Origin: Martinezella tropici
GTDB taxonomy: Bacteria; Pseudomonadota; Alphaproteobacteria; Rhizobiales; Rhizobiaceae
Assembly (NCBI RefSeq): GCF_008370325.1
Contig: NZ_VNIP01000001.1
Span: forward strand, 62,001-126,000
Direction: 5' to 3'
Length of the DNA: 64,000 bases
The position numbers and the translations under genes are program-made. Under the pieces are notes generated by a model. That model searched no databases. It saw only the letters and a list, made by a program, of their open reading frames with translations, and was not told where the DNA came from. Shown one piece after another: positions 1 through 10,005 of this stretch; the first letter of the stretch is position 1; every line of letters starts with the position of its first letter.

Positions 1-159
1 GGACGCTTGAGCTATCTCTCTGTCGTCCAGCGCGATTATCCGGTGGTGTTTGCTACACTTTTCATCTTCTCGTTGCTGGGTCTCTTCGTCAGCCTCGTTT
101 CCGATCTGATCTACACCTGGATCGATCCGCGCATCGACTTCGAGCGGAGGGAGGTATGA
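1..159 (+). CDS. yejB: Peptide ABC transporter permease YejB, C-terminal end (partial)
   Basis: The window opens inside this gene; 52 codons remain before a TGA. They encode one hydrophobic segment (about residues 16-40 of the fragment) and a short tail reading IDPRIDF, the usual ending of binding-protein-dependent permeases of the DppB/YejB class (the last helix, then a DPR motif). The stop overlaps the start of yejE by 4 bases, so the two permeases are translationally coupled. The assignment as YejB, rather than another oligopeptide permease, rests on the downstream YejE and the fused double ATPase YejF. Partner of YejE in the inner membrane channel. Confidence 0.85.
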   Translation, partial: GRLSYLSVVQRDYPVVFATLFIFSLLGLFVSLVSDLIYTWIDPRIDFERREV

Positions 160-1313
160 TGGACGCAGCCAATCGTCAGGCACTTCCGACGACGGTGAAG
201 CCGCCGCGCAAGGGCCTGTTCTCGCCGACCAATCTGCGCCGCTGGGAGAATTTCAAGGCGAACCGCCGCGGCTACTGGTCGCTCTGGATCTTCCTCGTTC
301 TGTTCATCCTCAGCCTTGGTGCCGAGTTCATCACCAATGACCGGCCGATCCTCATCTCCTATAAGGGCGAGATCCTGACACCGGTCTTCGTCGATTACCC
401 GGAAGAGAAATTCGGCGGCTTCCTGGCGCAGACGGATTATCGCGCCCAGGATATCCAGGACGAGATCAATGCCAACGGCTGGATGATCTGGCCACCGATC
501 CACTATTCCTATCAGACCGCCAATTCCAATCTGCCTAAGGGATTGTCGGCGCCGACGCCGCCATTCTGGGCGATGAGCAAGGAAAAGCGCTGCTCCGGCT
601 ATGCGGCCGGCGCTGCCGATCCCAACTGCAACTGGAGCAATTTTAACTGGCTCGGCACCGATGACCAGGCGCGTGACGTGCTTGCCCGCTTGATCTACGG
701 CTTCCGCATCTCGGTGCTGTTCGGTCTCGCGCTCACCATCTGCTCGGCTGTCGTCGGCGTCTGCGCCGGCGCGATACAGGGCTATTTCGGCGGCTGGACC
801 GATCTCTTGATGCAGCGTTTCATCGAAATCTGGTCGTCCATGCCGGTGCTCTATATCCTGCTGATCATCGCCTCGGTCCTGCCGCCCGGCTTCTTCATCC
901 TGCTCGGCATCTTGCTCTTGTTTTCCTGGGTGGGGCTCGTCGGCGTCGTGCGCGCCGAATTCCTGCGGGCGCGCAATTTCGAATATGTGCGCGCCGCCCG
1001 TGCGCTCGGCGTCAACAACCGCACCATCATGTATCGCCACCTGCTGCCGAATGCGATGGTCGCGACGCTGACCTTCGTTCCCTTCATCCTGTCGGGCTCG
1101 ATCTCCACGCTCACCTCGCTGGATTTCCTAGGGTTCGGCATGCCGCCCGGCTCGCCGTCGCTGGGTGAAATGATCGCCCAAGGCAAATCCAACCTGCAGG
1201 CTCCGTGGCTGGGACTCTCGGCCTTCTTCACCATGTCGATCATGCTGTCGTTGCTGATCTTCATCGGCGAGGCCGTGCGCGACGCCTTCGATCCGAGGAA
1301 GACGTTCCGATGA
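156..1313 (+). CDS. yejE: Peptide ABC transporter permease YejE
   Basis: A 385-residue inner-membrane permease of the microcin C/oligopeptide importer YejABEF. A first membrane helix at about residues 40-58 is followed by a long periplasmic stretch of about 110 residues, which is typical of YejE and longer than in DppC. The permease domain with five further helices covers about residues 170-380. The cytoplasmic EAA loop, which contacts the ATPase, is visible as RAARALG near residue 280. Two adjacent ATGs (156 and 159) could serve as start; GGAGGGAGG lies just upstream. The stop overlaps yejF by 4 bases. Family knowledge: imports peptides and some peptide antibiotics delivered by the binding protein YejA, which would lie left of the window. 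Confidence 0.93.
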   Translation: MMDAANRQALPTTVKPPRKGLFSPTNLRRWENFKANRRGYWSLWIFLVLFILSLGAEFITNDRPILISYKGEILTPVFVDYPEEKFGGFLAQTDYRAQDIQDEINANGWMIWPPIHYSYQTANSNLPKGLSAPTPPFWAMSKEKRCSGYAAGAADPNCNWSNFNWLGTDDQARDVLARLIYGFRISVLFGLALTICSAVVGVCAGAIQGYFGGWTDLLMQRFIEIWSSMPVLYILLIIASVLPPGFFILLGILLLFSWVGLVGVVRAEFLRARNFEYVRAARALGVNNRTIMYRHLLPNAMVATLTFVPFILSGSISTLTSLDFLGFGMPPGSPSLGEMIAQGKSNLQAPWLGLSAFFTMSIMLSLLIFIGEAVRDAFDPRKTFR

Positions 1314-2947
1314 GCGAAAACTCCACTCCGCTACTGTCAGTCCGCAATCTGTCCGTTGCCTTTCACCAGGGCGGGCAGACATCGACCGCCGTCGATGGCG
1401 TTTCCTTCGATATCGCAAAGGGCGAAGTCTTGGCGCTGGTCGGCGAATCCGGCTCCGGCAAGTCGGTCTCGGCCAATTCGATCCTGAAGCTCTTGCCCTA
1501 TCCAACCGCAAGCCACCCTTCCGGCGAAATCCTGTTCAAGGGAAAGGACCTGCTGAAGGCATCGGACAACGAGCTGCGCGCCGTGCGTGGCAACGATATC
1601 ACGATGATTTTCCAGGAGCCGATGACCTCGCTCAATCCGCTCCACTCGATCGAGAAACAGATCAGCGAGATCCTGGCCTTGCACCAGGGCATGACCGGTG
1701 AGGCTGCCCGCACCCGCACGCTGGAGCTTTTGAACCAGGTCGGCATCCGCGAACCGGAAAAGCGTCTCAAGGCCTATCCGCATGAACTGTCCGGCGGCCA
1801 ACGTCAGCGCGTGATGATCGCCATGGCGCTTGCAAACCGTCCCGAACTGCTGATCGCCGACGAGCCGACGACGGCGCTCGACGTGACCGTGCAGGCGCAG
1901 ATCCTCGACCTGCTGCGTGAGCTCAAGGGTGTGCACGGCATGTCGATGCTGTTCATCACCCACGATCTCGGCATCGTCCGCAAGTTCGCCGACCGCGTCT
2001 GCGTGATGACCAAGGGGCGCATCGTCGAGACCGGCACGGTGGAAGACGTTTTCACCAATCCTCAGCACGACTATACCCGCCATCTGCTGGCCGCCGAGCC
2101 GCGCGGCGAGCCACCGACGAGCGACGCGGGAAAGCCTGTCGTCATGGAAGGCAGCGATATCCGGGTGTGGTTCCCGATCAAGGCGGGCTTCATGCGCAAG
2201 GTCGTCGATCATGTGAAGGCGGTCGATGGCATCGATTTGAAGCTCAGGGCCGGCCAGACGCTCGGCGTCGTCGGCGAATCCGGCTCCGGCAAGACGACGC
2301 TCGGTCTGGCGCTGGCTCGGCTTATTTCCTCCAAGGGCCGTATCGCCTTCGTCGGCAAGGATATAGCCGGCTATTCGTTCCGCGAGATGCGGCCGCTGCG
2401 CAACCAGCTGCAGGTGGTCTTCCAGGACCCTTATGGTTCGCTAAGCCCGCGCATGTCCGTCGGCGAGATCATCGCCGAGGGCCTCAAGGTACATGAGCGG
2501 TCGCTTTCGGCCGATGAGCGCGACAAGCGCGTCTGCTGGGCGCTGGAGGAGGTCGGCCTCGATCCGTCCACCCGCTGGCGTTTCCCGCACGAGTTCTCCG
2601 GCGGCCAGCGTCAGCGCATCGCCATTGCGCGCGCCATGGTGCTGAAGCCGCGTTTCGTCATGCTGGACGAGCCGACCTCGGCGCTCGACATGAGCGTGCA
2701 GGCGCAGGTTGTGGATTTGCTGCGCGACCTGCAGAAGAAGCACGATCTTGCCTATCTCTTCATCAGCCACGACCTGAAGGTGGTGAAGGCGCTCGCCAAC
2801 GAGCTGATCGTCATGCGCTTCGGCAAGGTCGTCGAGCAGGGCGCATCCGCCGATATTTTCCGGGCGCCGAAAGAGGACTATACCAAGGCGCTTCTTGCCG
2901 CCGCATTCGACATCGAGGCGGTGCCGACCGCCGCCATCCAGCAATAG
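1310..2947 (+). CDS. yejF: Peptide ABC transporter ATP-binding protein YejF (two fused ATPase domains)
   Basis: A 545-residue protein with two ABC ATPase domains in tandem, powering YejBE. Domain 1 has Walker A GESGSGKS at residues 45-52, signature LSGGQRQR and Walker B LLIADEP. Domain 2 repeats these as [16 protein letters not shown] and FVMLDEP. Each domain ends in the oligopeptide-ATPase C-terminal extension. The ATG at 1310 overlaps the yejE stop by 4 bases; a longer in-frame reading from 1205 lies inside yejE and was not used. All catalytic motifs are intact. It closes the yejABEF operon; the next gene starts 12 bases later and may be cotranscribed. Confidence 0.95.
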   Translation: MSENSTPLLSVRNLSVAFHQGGQTSTAVDGVSFDIAKGEVLALVGESGSGKSVSANSILKLLPYPTASHPSGEILFKGKDLLKASDNELRAVRGNDITMIFQEPMTSLNPLHSIEKQISEILALHQGMTGEAARTRTLELLNQVGIREPEKRLKAYPHELSGGQRQRVMIAMALANRPELLIADEPTTALDVTVQAQILDLLRELKGVHGMSMLFITHDLGIVRKFADRVCVMTKGRIVETGTVEDVFTNPQHDYTRHLLAAEPRGEPPTSDAGKPVVMEGSDIRVWFPIKAGFMRKVVDHVKAVDGIDLKLRAGQTLGVVGESGSGKTTLGLALARLISSKGRIAFVGKDIAGYSFREMRPLRNQLQVVFQDPYGSLSPRMSVGEIIAEGLKVHERSLSADERDKRVCWALEEVGLDPSTRWRFPHEFSGGQRQRIAIARAMVLKPRFVMLDEPTSALDMSVQAQVVDLLRDLQKKHDLAYLFISHDLKVVKALANELIVMRFGKVVEQGASADIFRAPKEDYTKALLAAAFDIEAVPTAAIQQ

Positions 2948-2958
2948 AGACCACCATC

Positions 2959-3918
2959 ATGCCGGCCAAAAGCCCCGTTCTCGTCGACCTCAAATTCGAT
3001 CCGGCGACCGTCGCCAAGGCGCTTGAGGCGGCCTTTGCCGACCGCGGCAGCATCAATCTCGCCGATCCCGCCCACAAGGGTGCGGATCTCTCCCATGTCG
3101 ATTATGCGCTTGTGTGGAAACCGGATGCCGATCTCTTCGAGCGCGCCCGCAATCTCAAGGTGATCTTCTCGGGCGGCGCCGGTGTCGATTCGATGATGTC
3201 GATTGCCGGCCTGCCTGACATCCCGATAGTCCGCTTCGTCGATCGCAGCCTGACGGTGCGCATGAGCGAATGGGTCGTGATGCAATGCCTGATGCATCTG
3301 CGCGATGTGCAGGGGCATTTCAGGAGCCAGCGCCAGCGTCTATGGGCGCCGCAGCATGGCCCCGAGGCGGCGGATGTTACCATCGGCGTCATGGGTCTCG
3401 GCGTTCTCGGCTGCGACGCCGCCGCCAAATTGAAAGTCATGGGCTTCAACGTCATCGGCTGGTCCCGCGGCAAGAAGGAGATCGATGGCATGGAAACCTT
3501 CGACGCCAGCGGGCTGGATGCGTTTCTGGCACGCACCGATATCCTGGTTGGCCTCCTGCCGCTGACACCGGAAACGATGGGGATTTACAACACCTCGCTC
3601 TTTTCCAGGCTGCACCGCAACGGTCCGCTCGGCAAACCGGTCTTCGTCAATGCCGGCCGCGGCAAGAGCCAGGTGCAGGCCGATATCGCTTCGGCTGTTC
3701 GTACCGGCATTCTCGGCGGCGCCTCGCTCGATGTCTTCGTCGTCGAACCGCTCTCGGCTGACGATCCGCTCTGGGACCTGGAAAATGTCATCATCACGCC
3801 GCATGATTCTGCGGTGTCGGAGGAAAAGGCGCTCATGCACCATGTCGAGGAGCAGATTGCCCGCTTCGAACGCGGTGAACCGCTGCAGCATCTGGTGGAT
3901 CGCGGCCGGGGTTACTAA
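2959..3918 (+). CDS. D-2-hydroxyacid dehydrogenase, GhrA-like (glyoxylate/hydroxypyruvate reductase type)
   Basis: A 319-residue NAD(P)-dependent reductase of the D-isomer 2-hydroxyacid dehydrogenase family, expected to reduce 2-oxo acids such as glyoxylate or hydroxypyruvate in the cytoplasm. The nucleotide-binding motif GLGVLG lies at residues 146-151. The catalytic triad is visible: Arg234 in NAGRG, Glu263 in VVEPL and His282 in TPHDS. Length and motif order match the GhrA branch. It starts 11 bases after yejF and may be the last gene of that operon, although no functional link to peptide import is obvious. Exact substrate cannot be read from sequence. Confidence 0.85.
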   Translation: MPAKSPVLVDLKFDPATVAKALEAAFADRGSINLADPAHKGADLSHVDYALVWKPDADLFERARNLKVIFSGGAGVDSMMSIAGLPDIPIVRFVDRSLTVRMSEWVVMQCLMHLRDVQGHFRSQRQRLWAPQHGPEAADVTIGVMGLGVLGCDAAAKLKVMGFNVIGWSRGKKEIDGMETFDASGLDAFLARTDILVGLLPLTPETMGIYNTSLFSRLHRNGPLGKPVFVNAGRGKSQVQADIASAVRTGILGGASLDVFVVEPLSADDPLWDLENVIITPHDSAVSEEKALMHHVEEQIARFERGEPLQHLVDRGRGY

Positions 3919-3930
3919 ATCCTGTAGGAT

Positions 3931-3977
3931 GCGAAGTTGCGGCGCTTCGCTTCCGCCGGTCAAATGTGGCGCATTTG
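3931..3977 (+). promoter_or_regulatory. Two short hairpins between the dehydrogenase gene and pncB
   Basis: GCGAAG pairs with CTTCGC (3931-3950) and CAAATG pairs with CATTTG (3961-3977). Neither is followed by a clear T-run, so they are weak terminator candidates for the upstream gene or part of the pncB upstream region. No known riboswitch was recognised here. Confidence 0.25.
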
Positions 3978-4111
3978 CCCTGACATCAATTTTCTTTCAG
4001 TGACTGGACTTTCGCTCAACATTTTTTGATAACAAGGCGCTACACGCATGCCGGCATAGCCGCCGGCGCGAAGCATGACGTCCGCAGGGCAGGAGACGGG
4101 GCAGGAACGAC

Positions 4112-5416
4112 ATGACCAAGACGGATATTGCCACCCGCGTCTATAATCATACCTGGAAGCTCGATCCGATCGTTCGTAGTCTGATCGATACGGATTTTTA
4201 CAAGCTTCTCATGCTGCAGATGATCTGGAAGCTCTATCCGGACGTCGATGCCACCTTTTCCTTGATCAATCGCACCAAGAGCGTTCGCCTTGCCGAAGTG
4301 ATCGACGAAAAGGAATTGCGCGAGCAGCTCGATCATGCCCGCACGCTGCGCCTCTCCAAGAAGGAGATGATCTGGCTCGCGGGTAACAGCTTCTATGGAC
4401 GCGCCCAGATCTTCGAACCCGAATTCCTCTCCTGGCTGTCGAATTTCCAGCTGCCGGAATATGAGCTCTCGAAGCGCGACGGCCAGTATATTCTCGACTT
4501 CCACGGTTCCTGGAAGGAAACGACGATGTGGGAAATCCCCGCACTCGCTATCATCAACGAGCTTCGTTCGCGCACGGCGCTGAAGGCGCTCGGTCCCTTC
4601 ACGCTCGATGTGCTCTATGCCCGCGCCAAGGCCAAGATGTGGGGGAAGGTGGAGCGGCTGCGGGAACTTCCCGGCCTGCGTATCTCCGATTTCGGCACCC
4701 GCCGCCGTCACAGCTTCCTCTGGCAACGCTGGTGCGTCGAGGCGCTGAAGGAAGGCGTGCCCCATGCCTTCACCGGCACCAGCAACGTGCTGCTTGCCAT
4801 GGATTCCGATCTCGAAGCTGTCGGCACCAATGCGCATGAGCTGCCGATGGTCGCGGCCGCTCTTGCGAAAAACGACGAAGAGCTCGGCAAGGCGCCCTAT
4901 AAGGTGCTGCGCGACTGGAACCGCCTTTACGGCGGCAATCTGCTTGTCGTCCTGCCCGATGCCTTCGGCACCGCCTCCTTCCTGCGCAGCGCGCCGGAAT
5001 GGGTGGCCGACTGGACCGGCTTCCGCCCCGACAGCGCGCCCCCCATCGAAGGCGGCGAGAAGATCATCGACTGGTGGAAGAAGATGGGCCGCGATCCGCG
5101 CCAGAAGCTGCTGATCTTTTCCGACGGGCTGGATGTCGACGCCATCATCGACACCTACAAGCATTTCGACGGCCGCGTGCGCATGAGCTTCGGCTGGGGC
5201 ACCAATCTGACCAATGATTTCGCCGGTTGCGCGCCGACCGAACTCAAAGGCCTCAGCCCGATTTCGATCGTCTGCAAGGTGATCGAGGCAAACGGCCGTC
5301 CGGCCGTCAAGCTTTCGGACAATCCGCAGAAGGCAACCGGCGAGCCGGCGGAAGTCGAGCGCTATCTGAAGTTCTTCGGCGCGGAAGATCGTGTCGATCA
5401 GAAAGTGCTGGTTTAG
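4112..5416 (+). CDS. pncB: Nicotinate phosphoribosyltransferase
   Basis: A 434-residue enzyme that joins nicotinate and PRPP to give nicotinate mononucleotide, using ATP, in the Preiss-Handler route to NAD. Recognisable are the N-terminal [11 protein letters not shown], the WEIP segment near residue 140, [12 protein letters not shown] at about 191-202, and the GTNAHE motif with His242, the equivalent of the phosphorylated histidine of the Salmonella enzyme. The ATG at 4112 follows GGCAGGAAC. It appears to be its own unit: 193 bases separate it from the upstream gene, and the downstream gene is convergent. Length is normal for the family. Confidence 0.95.
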   Translation: MTKTDIATRVYNHTWKLDPIVRSLIDTDFYKLLMLQMIWKLYPDVDATFSLINRTKSVRLAEVIDEKELREQLDHARTLRLSKKEMIWLAGNSFYGRAQIFEPEFLSWLSNFQLPEYELSKRDGQYILDFHGSWKETTMWEIPALAIINELRSRTALKALGPFTLDVLYARAKAKMWGKVERLRELPGLRISDFGTRRRHSFLWQRWCVEALKEGVPHAFTGTSNVLLAMDSDLEAVGTNAHELPMVAAALAKNDEELGKAPYKVLRDWNRLYGGNLLVVLPDAFGTASFLRSAPEWVADWTGFRPDSAPPIEGGEKIIDWWKKMGRDPRQKLLIFSDGLDVDAIIDTYKHFDGRVRMSFGWGTNLTNDFAGCAPTELKGLSPISIVCKVIEANGRPAVKLSDNPQKATGEPAEVERYLKFFGAEDRVDQKVLV

Positions 5417-5486
5417 CGCTATTTTGTGGAGGCGCAGCTGCCTTCCATCCCGAAATAGAAGATCTTGGCGGCCCTCAAGCAATTAA

Positions 5487-6446
5487 CTAATGGCGGACCA
5501 CCGGTTCCATCCGGGCGACGCGTCTGAACAGCGTCCAGCGTCCGTTCTCCCAGCGATATTGATCCGGCGAAATGACATAGGGCACGTCGCTGAGATCGGC
5601 GCTGATCAACTCCAGCAGCTGCAGGCCCTGGGTGTCGTTCTCATGCGTGAAGAACACCTTGTCGCGTGACAGGAAGGCGGCGATCGGCGCGGCGCCGCCG
5701 GATTGCTCCTGCACCTGCGCCCAGAAATTCGGCAGGAAGGCGACGCTGGATTCGAACTGCCCGTCCACCTCGACATATTGAAACCGGCTGCGTTTGGCGA
5801 TCTGGACGCCGGTCTTGGCGAGGAATTTCTGCAGGTTGGCCTGCGCCGTCTCGGCAAGCTCCCGGGCATCGATGCCCCAGTCATCCAGAGCGGTGGACAT
5901 GACGTAGCTGACGGTGGTCTCGCCGTTGACGACGAAAAGCTTGATCAGGTTTTCCGCTTCGTCGAGATAGACGAATTGCGGTGGGCTGGGTTCGTCCTTG
6001 ACGGCATGCATCATCTGCTGGCGGGCCACCTCGACGAAATCGCGTGTTTTCAGCACCGGCAGGACCTTGGAGAGCTCGCTATTGTCCTCCATGGCTTCCG
6101 TCATGTTGAGATAGTTGAGCAGCGCTTGCGCGCGCGCCGGCCCTTTCTGTTCGCGCAATGCCAGCAGCGCATTGCCGAGGAATTTCGTCATCGTATCGCC
6201 GTTGCGGCTATGCAGCGTCAGGCTGCCGGCCGCAGGGTCGTAATCGACGCGTATCAGGTCGCCGAAGAATGGCAGGCGCTCCTGCAGATAGGCCGCAAAG
6301 GTGGCCTCGTCCTGCAAGACTTCATCCGGAATGTTCAGATCGAGGGTCTTGACGGTCGTCGTGCCTTCGGGTTCGGGCAATCCCGGCCCGTCGCGTGTGT
6401 CGGATCGTCTGCCCTTACCGAAGAGCCTTTTCAGGAAATTGAACAC
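5487..6446 (-). CDS. DUF1444-like conserved cytoplasmic protein
   Basis: About 319 residues, acidic, without signal peptide or membrane helix apart from a short basic start (VFNFLKRLFGKG). The pattern of the body, with long helical stretches and a segment near FVYLDEAENLIKLFVVNGE, resembles the DUF1444 (YtpQ-like) family; function unknown. I chose the GTG at 6446 because GGGGAC lies just upstream and the protein then begins with an amphipathic segment usual for these proteins. The frame continues upstream to 6557 but that extension is Arg-rich and probably untranslated. It is convergent with pncB and divergent from the MscS gene. Confidence 0.55.
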   Translation of the reverse strand: MFNFLKRLFGKGRRSDTRDGPGLPEPEGTTTVKTLDLNIPDEVLQDEATFAAYLQERLPFFGDLIRVDYDPAAGSLTLHSRNGDTMTKFLGNALLALREQKGPARAQALLNYLNMTEAMEDNSELSKVLPVLKTRDFVEVARQQMMHAVKDEPSPPQFVYLDEAENLIKLFVVNGETTVSYVMSTALDDWGIDARELAETAQANLQKFLAKTGVQIAKRSRFQYVEVDGQFESSVAFLPNFWAQVQEQSGGAAPIAAFLSRDKVFFTHENDTQGLQLLELISADLSDVPYVISPDQYRWENGRWTLFRRVARMEPVVRH

Positions 6447-6619
6447 GCGCGTCCCCGAGTACCGACCGGTAGTGCGGCAGAACCTAGCGCGGCCACGGCT
6501 CCGGGGCAATGCCGGCCGGGTGATGGATTTGTCCCGTAAGCGCCTGCTTGCTCGCATAAAAAACGCGTATAGTCTGCGGGAACGGACCGCATGGTCCGAT
6601 TGCGGGAAGGGCAGCGCAT

Positions 6620-8788
6620 ATGAGAAACTTTTGGGGTGGCAGGCTATGGATCGGGACCCTGCTTTTATGTCTTCTTGCTTTGGCCGCGCCTGTCACCTCG
6701 CTCGCGCAGAATGCAGCGGCACCACAGCCGGCGGCACCGCCGCCCGACAAGGTCCGTGAACTGATCCAGTTGATGAACGAGCCCGACGTCAAGCAATGGC
6801 TTGCCGCGCAGCTCAACAATCAGCCCGCCTCCACCGCCGGCGATCCGGAAGCCTCGGGAAGCGACCAGATGTCGGTCTTGTCCGGTCTGCTTGGTCATAC
6901 GCGCCGCCACCTCGAAGTGGTATCGGGCGCGGCGATGACGCTGCCCTATGAAGTTATGACGGCATCGGAAAGGCTCGAGGGCGAGGGCAGGGCGGTCGGT
7001 CCGTTGCGCATTGCCATCCAGATCGTGATCCTCTTCTTCCTCGGGCTGGTGGCTGAGCTCGCGGCCGCGCGCTTCATTAACGCCAAGCATATGCAGCGCA
7101 CCGAACGGGCCGCCGGCGTCGAGACCGAGCTGCAGGCGGCGCGTTTCCAGTTCCTGGGCGGCGTTGTGCCCGCCATCATTCATGGTCTGGTGACGCTCGT
7201 CCCGCTACTCGCTTTCGACTGGCCGCCGGTCATCGAAAACTTCGCCATCGCCTGCGTCATCGCGCTTGTGTCGATCAGATTGGCCATTTCCATCGGCAAG
7301 CTTTTGATGGAACTGATCTCCATGCGCCGGACGGATGATGTTCTGGACGAGGATGGCGGCGCCGCTCGCATCGCTGAACGGCGGCTTGTCGCAAAATACT
7401 GGTATCGGCGATGCACGCTGTTTGCCACCTATTTTGCTTGTGGTTGGGCCATTATCCAGGCTGTCGCGTCGCTCGGCTTTTCCGCGGGGGCGCGAGACCT
7501 GATCGGTTACGCGCTCGGCATAGGCCTGTTCGTGATCGCGGTGGAAGCCGTGTGGTCGCGGCCCGCTGTGCCAGGAAAGCGTGGCAAGCGGACGATCTCC
7601 TGGCTGCTGACGATCTACTTCGCAGCTCTTTGGGGCCTGTGGGTGGCGGGCTTCGATGGCCTGCTTTGGGTCGGCATCTATGCGATATTGCTGCCGCGTA
7701 TCCTTTCGGTTTCCACCCGCGCGATCGAGGCATTGCATGATGCGGCCGAGGGCATTTTCGGTGCCGGAAAATTGGCGACCGTTCTTCTCGATCGTGGCGT
7801 GCGTGCGGTGATCATTACATTCGCCGCCCTTTGGCTCGGCCGGATGCTGGGGGTCGAAGCGCATGCGATGATGAGCGGCAGTGAATCGAATATCGGTCGC
7901 ATCGCGCGCGGCATTCTGGGCGGCATCGTCATTCTTCTGGTCGCCGATCTCGTCTGGCAGCTGGCGAAGACGTATATCGACGCCAAGCTGATGGAATCTC
8001 TGCCCGCCGTCAGCGATTCCGAGGAGATGAGGGCGAGCCGCGCCCGGCTGCAGACGCTGCTGCCGATCTTCCGCAATATCCTGGCCGTCATCATCGGCAT
8101 CATCGCCGTGATGATGGTGCTGTCCGGTCTCGGCGTTCAGATCGGGCCATTGATCGCCGGTGCCGGCGTTGTCGGCGTTGCGGTCGGCTTCGGCGCGCAG
8201 ACCATCGTCAAGGATGTTATCAGCGGTGTCTTCTACCTCTGGGACGATGCCTTCCGCATTGGCGAATATATCGAAAGCGGCAACCACAAGGGCGTGGTGG
8301 AATCCTTCAGCCTGCGCTCGGTAAAGCTGCGCCACCAGCGCGGTCCGCTGGCGACGATCCCCTTCGGCTCGCTCGGCGCGGTCAACAACATGAACCGCGA
8401 CTGGGCGATCGACAAGATCATCGTCAAGGTCACCTACGATACCGACCTGGTGAAGCTGAAGCGGATCATCAAAGACATCGGCCAGCGCCTGCTCGAAGAT
8501 GAGGACCTGAAGCCGAACATCATCCAGACGCTGAAGATGAAGGGTGTCGAGCAGTTCGGCGATTTCGCGATCGAGATCAGGCTGGCGATCACCGCCAAGC
8601 CGAACGAACTCTCCGTCATCCGCCGCAGCGCGCTGGCCTTGATCAAGCAGTCCTTCGATGAGAACGGCATTCAGTTCGCCTTCCCGACCGTGCAGGTGGC
8701 AAGCGACAAGGATGCGGCGGCCGCCGCTGCCCGGCAGCTGATCGAGATGCGGGCGGCAAATGTGGACAGCGCGCAACAGGCGGGCTAG
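6620..8788 (+). CDS. Large MscS-family mechanosensitive channel
   Basis: A 722-residue inner-membrane protein. It has a cleavable-looking signal peptide (residues 1-30, ending SLAQ), a periplasmic domain to about residue 125, then about ten hydrophobic helices. The MscS pore helix TM3 is clear near residues 510-530 (AGAGVVGVAVGFGAQTIVKD), followed by the beta domain (VESFSLRSVKLR) and the C-terminal alpha/beta domain. It is far longer than E. coli MscS (286 residues), so it belongs to the extended MscK/YbdG-like group. Such channels open on hypo-osmotic shock. RBS GGAAGGGC sits 7 bases before the ATG. It stands alone; the next gene is convergent, only 6 bases away. Confidence 0.9.
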   Translation: MRNFWGGRLWIGTLLLCLLALAAPVTSLAQNAAAPQPAAPPPDKVRELIQLMNEPDVKQWLAAQLNNQPASTAGDPEASGSDQMSVLSGLLGHTRRHLEVVSGAAMTLPYEVMTASERLEGEGRAVGPLRIAIQIVILFFLGLVAELAAARFINAKHMQRTERAAGVETELQAARFQFLGGVVPAIIHGLVTLVPLLAFDWPPVIENFAIACVIALVSIRLAISIGKLLMELISMRRTDDVLDEDGGAARIAERRLVAKYWYRRCTLFATYFACGWAIIQAVASLGFSAGARDLIGYALGIGLFVIAVEAVWSRPAVPGKRGKRTISWLLTIYFAALWGLWVAGFDGLLWVGIYAILLPRILSVSTRAIEALHDAAEGIFGAGKLATVLLDRGVRAVIITFAALWLGRMLGVEAHAMMSGSESNIGRIARGILGGIVILLVADLVWQLAKTYIDAKLMESLPAVSDSEEMRASRARLQTLLPIFRNILAVIIGIIAVMMVLSGLGVQIGPLIAGAGVVGVAVGFGAQTIVKDVISGVFYLWDDAFRIGEYIESGNHKGVVESFSLRSVKLRHQRGPLATIPFGSLGAVNNMNRDWAIDKIIVKVTYDTDLVKLKRIIKDIGQRLLEDEDLKPNIIQTLKMKGVEQFGDFAIEIRLAITAKPNELSVIRRSALALIKQSFDENGIQFAFPTVQVASDKDAAAAAARQLIEMRAANVDSAQQAG

Positions 8789-8794
8789 ATCCGG

Positions 8795-9853
8795 TCAGGG
8801 GTTCGGAGCCGCCGTGCTGCCGCGCACGACCAGGGCGACGTCGATCATCTCGCGCTCGGCCGGCACGGCATCGTGGAGAACGGCCTCTACCGCGCGCTGT
8901 GCAATTTCGGCAAAGGGCTGGGCCATCGTCGTCAGGCCAGGCTCCACCATGCCGCCTTCCGGCACGCCATCGAAGCCGATGACGGAAATGTCCTGTGGCA
9001 CTGAAAGACCCCGTGCGCGCAGCCAGTTGATTGCCAAAAGCGCGATATTGTCGGACATGGCAAGGATCGCCGTCGGCGGTTCGGGCGCGGAAAACAGGTA
9101 GTCAAGCCCGGCTTCGACGCTTGGCTTGTCGTTCAGTGTTTCATAGATCGGCACGTCCTCGCGCCCAATTCCGAACGCTTCGAGCGCCTGCCAGTAGCCG
9201 AGCGCGCGATCGCGCGAGGTGGAATAGATCGCCCGCTCGATGTCGCCGACACCGACCGGCCCGACATGGTCGTCCGAGAGTTCGGTGGCGAGCACACCGA
9301 AACGCCGGTGGCCCAATTCCGCCAGATGCCGGGCGGCAACCGCAGCGCCGCTGAGATTGTCGACGCTGATCGAGGGGATCGACGCGTCTTCGTCATTCAG
9401 GGCGAGAGCGATGAACGGCAATTGCCGCTCTCGCGTCAATTGAACCAGCTTTTCGCCGCCCTCCACGCAAAGCAGGATGAAGCCGTCGACCAGAGCGCTC
9501 TTGATGTTCCAGTCCAGCGTCTGCCGGTCCTTGGCCGAGACCAGCGCCAGGCCCGTACCGCTGGCATCGCAGACCTGGGAAACGGCGGCCAGCAGCGCCC
9601 TGGCCCAGGGATCGTCGAAGAAATAGGCCAGCGGCTCGACGGCGGCGACGCCGATGGCGTTGACCTTTCCGGCCCGCAACAACCGCCCCGTCAGGCTGGG
9701 CCCGGCATAGCCAAGCCGTTTGGCCGTCTCGAGCACATGTTCGCGCACTTCATCGCGCACCACTTCGGGCCGGCTGAAGACATTGGAGGCGGTTCCCTGC
9801 GATACGCCCGCCGCCTTGGCGACATCCGCGAGCCTGATGGTGCCCTTGGCCAA
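8795..9853 (-). CDS. LacI-family transcriptional regulator
   Basis: A 352-residue repressor. Residues 5-25 form the LacI helix-turn-helix (IRLADVAKAAGVSQGTASNVF), followed by a hinge and a periplasmic-binding-protein-like ligand domain with the ISVIGFD motif near the C-terminus. I chose a TTG start at 9853 because GGAGG lies 6 bases upstream and LacI proteins begin just before this HTH; the upstream in-frame ATG at 9907 overlaps an operator. Three 14-base operator copies lie in the divergent intergenic region, so the protein very likely represses itself and the small gene at 10006. No sugar transporter or catabolic gene is adjacent, so the inducer is unknown. Confidence 0.88.
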   Translation of the reverse strand: MAKGTIRLADVAKAAGVSQGTASNVFSRPEVVRDEVREHVLETAKRLGYAGPSLTGRLLRAGKVNAIGVAAVEPLAYFFDDPWARALLAAVSQVCDASGTGLALVSAKDRQTLDWNIKSALVDGFILLCVEGGEKLVQLTRERQLPFIALALNDEDASIPSISVDNLSGAAVAARHLAELGHRRFGVLATELSDDHVGPVGVGDIERAIYSTSRDRALGYWQALEAFGIGREDVPIYETLNDKPSVEAGLDYLFSAPEPPTAILAMSDNIALLAINWLRARGLSVPQDISVIGFDGVPEGGMVEPGLTTMAQPFAEIAQRAVEAVLHDAVPAEREMIDVALVVRGSTAAPNP

Positions 9854-9893
9854 TTCAATCCTCCATGCGTTTCCATGGATATTAGCAATGAAG

Positions 9894-9988
9894 TTGTATC
9901 GGTTCAATTCTGCTTGACAGTGGATTTTTGAAGCGTACGATTGAACCGATTCAAGAAGTCAATCCGAGTCGATTTTGAATCGGTTCAA
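9894..9988. promoter_or_regulatory. Three LacI-type operators in the divergent intergenic region
   Basis: Site 1 (9894-9907) TTGTATCGGTTCAA, site 2 (9941-9954) TTGAACCGATTCAA and site 3 (9975-9988) TTGAATCGGTTCAA. Sites 2 and 3 are exact reverse complements of each other; site 1 differs at one position. The near-palindrome with a central CG is the expected form for LacI-family binding. Centre spacings are 47 and 34 bases. Site 1 faces the lacI-type gene and sites 2 and 3 face the small gene. Confidence 0.85.
9914..9941 (+). promoter_or_regulatory. Candidate sigma-70 promoter overlapped by operator 2
   Basis: TTGACA at 9914-9919 and TACGAT at 9936-9941, spacer 16. Operator 2 begins at the last base of the -10 box, so bound repressor would block it. 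It points to the small gene at 10006. Confidence 0.5.
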
Positions 9989-10005
9989 AAATGAAAGATG
10001 AACCA

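Noticed and set aside
4040..5482. 480-residue minus-strand open frame antisense to pncB
   Set aside because: Shadow of pncB; no ribosome site or known motif.
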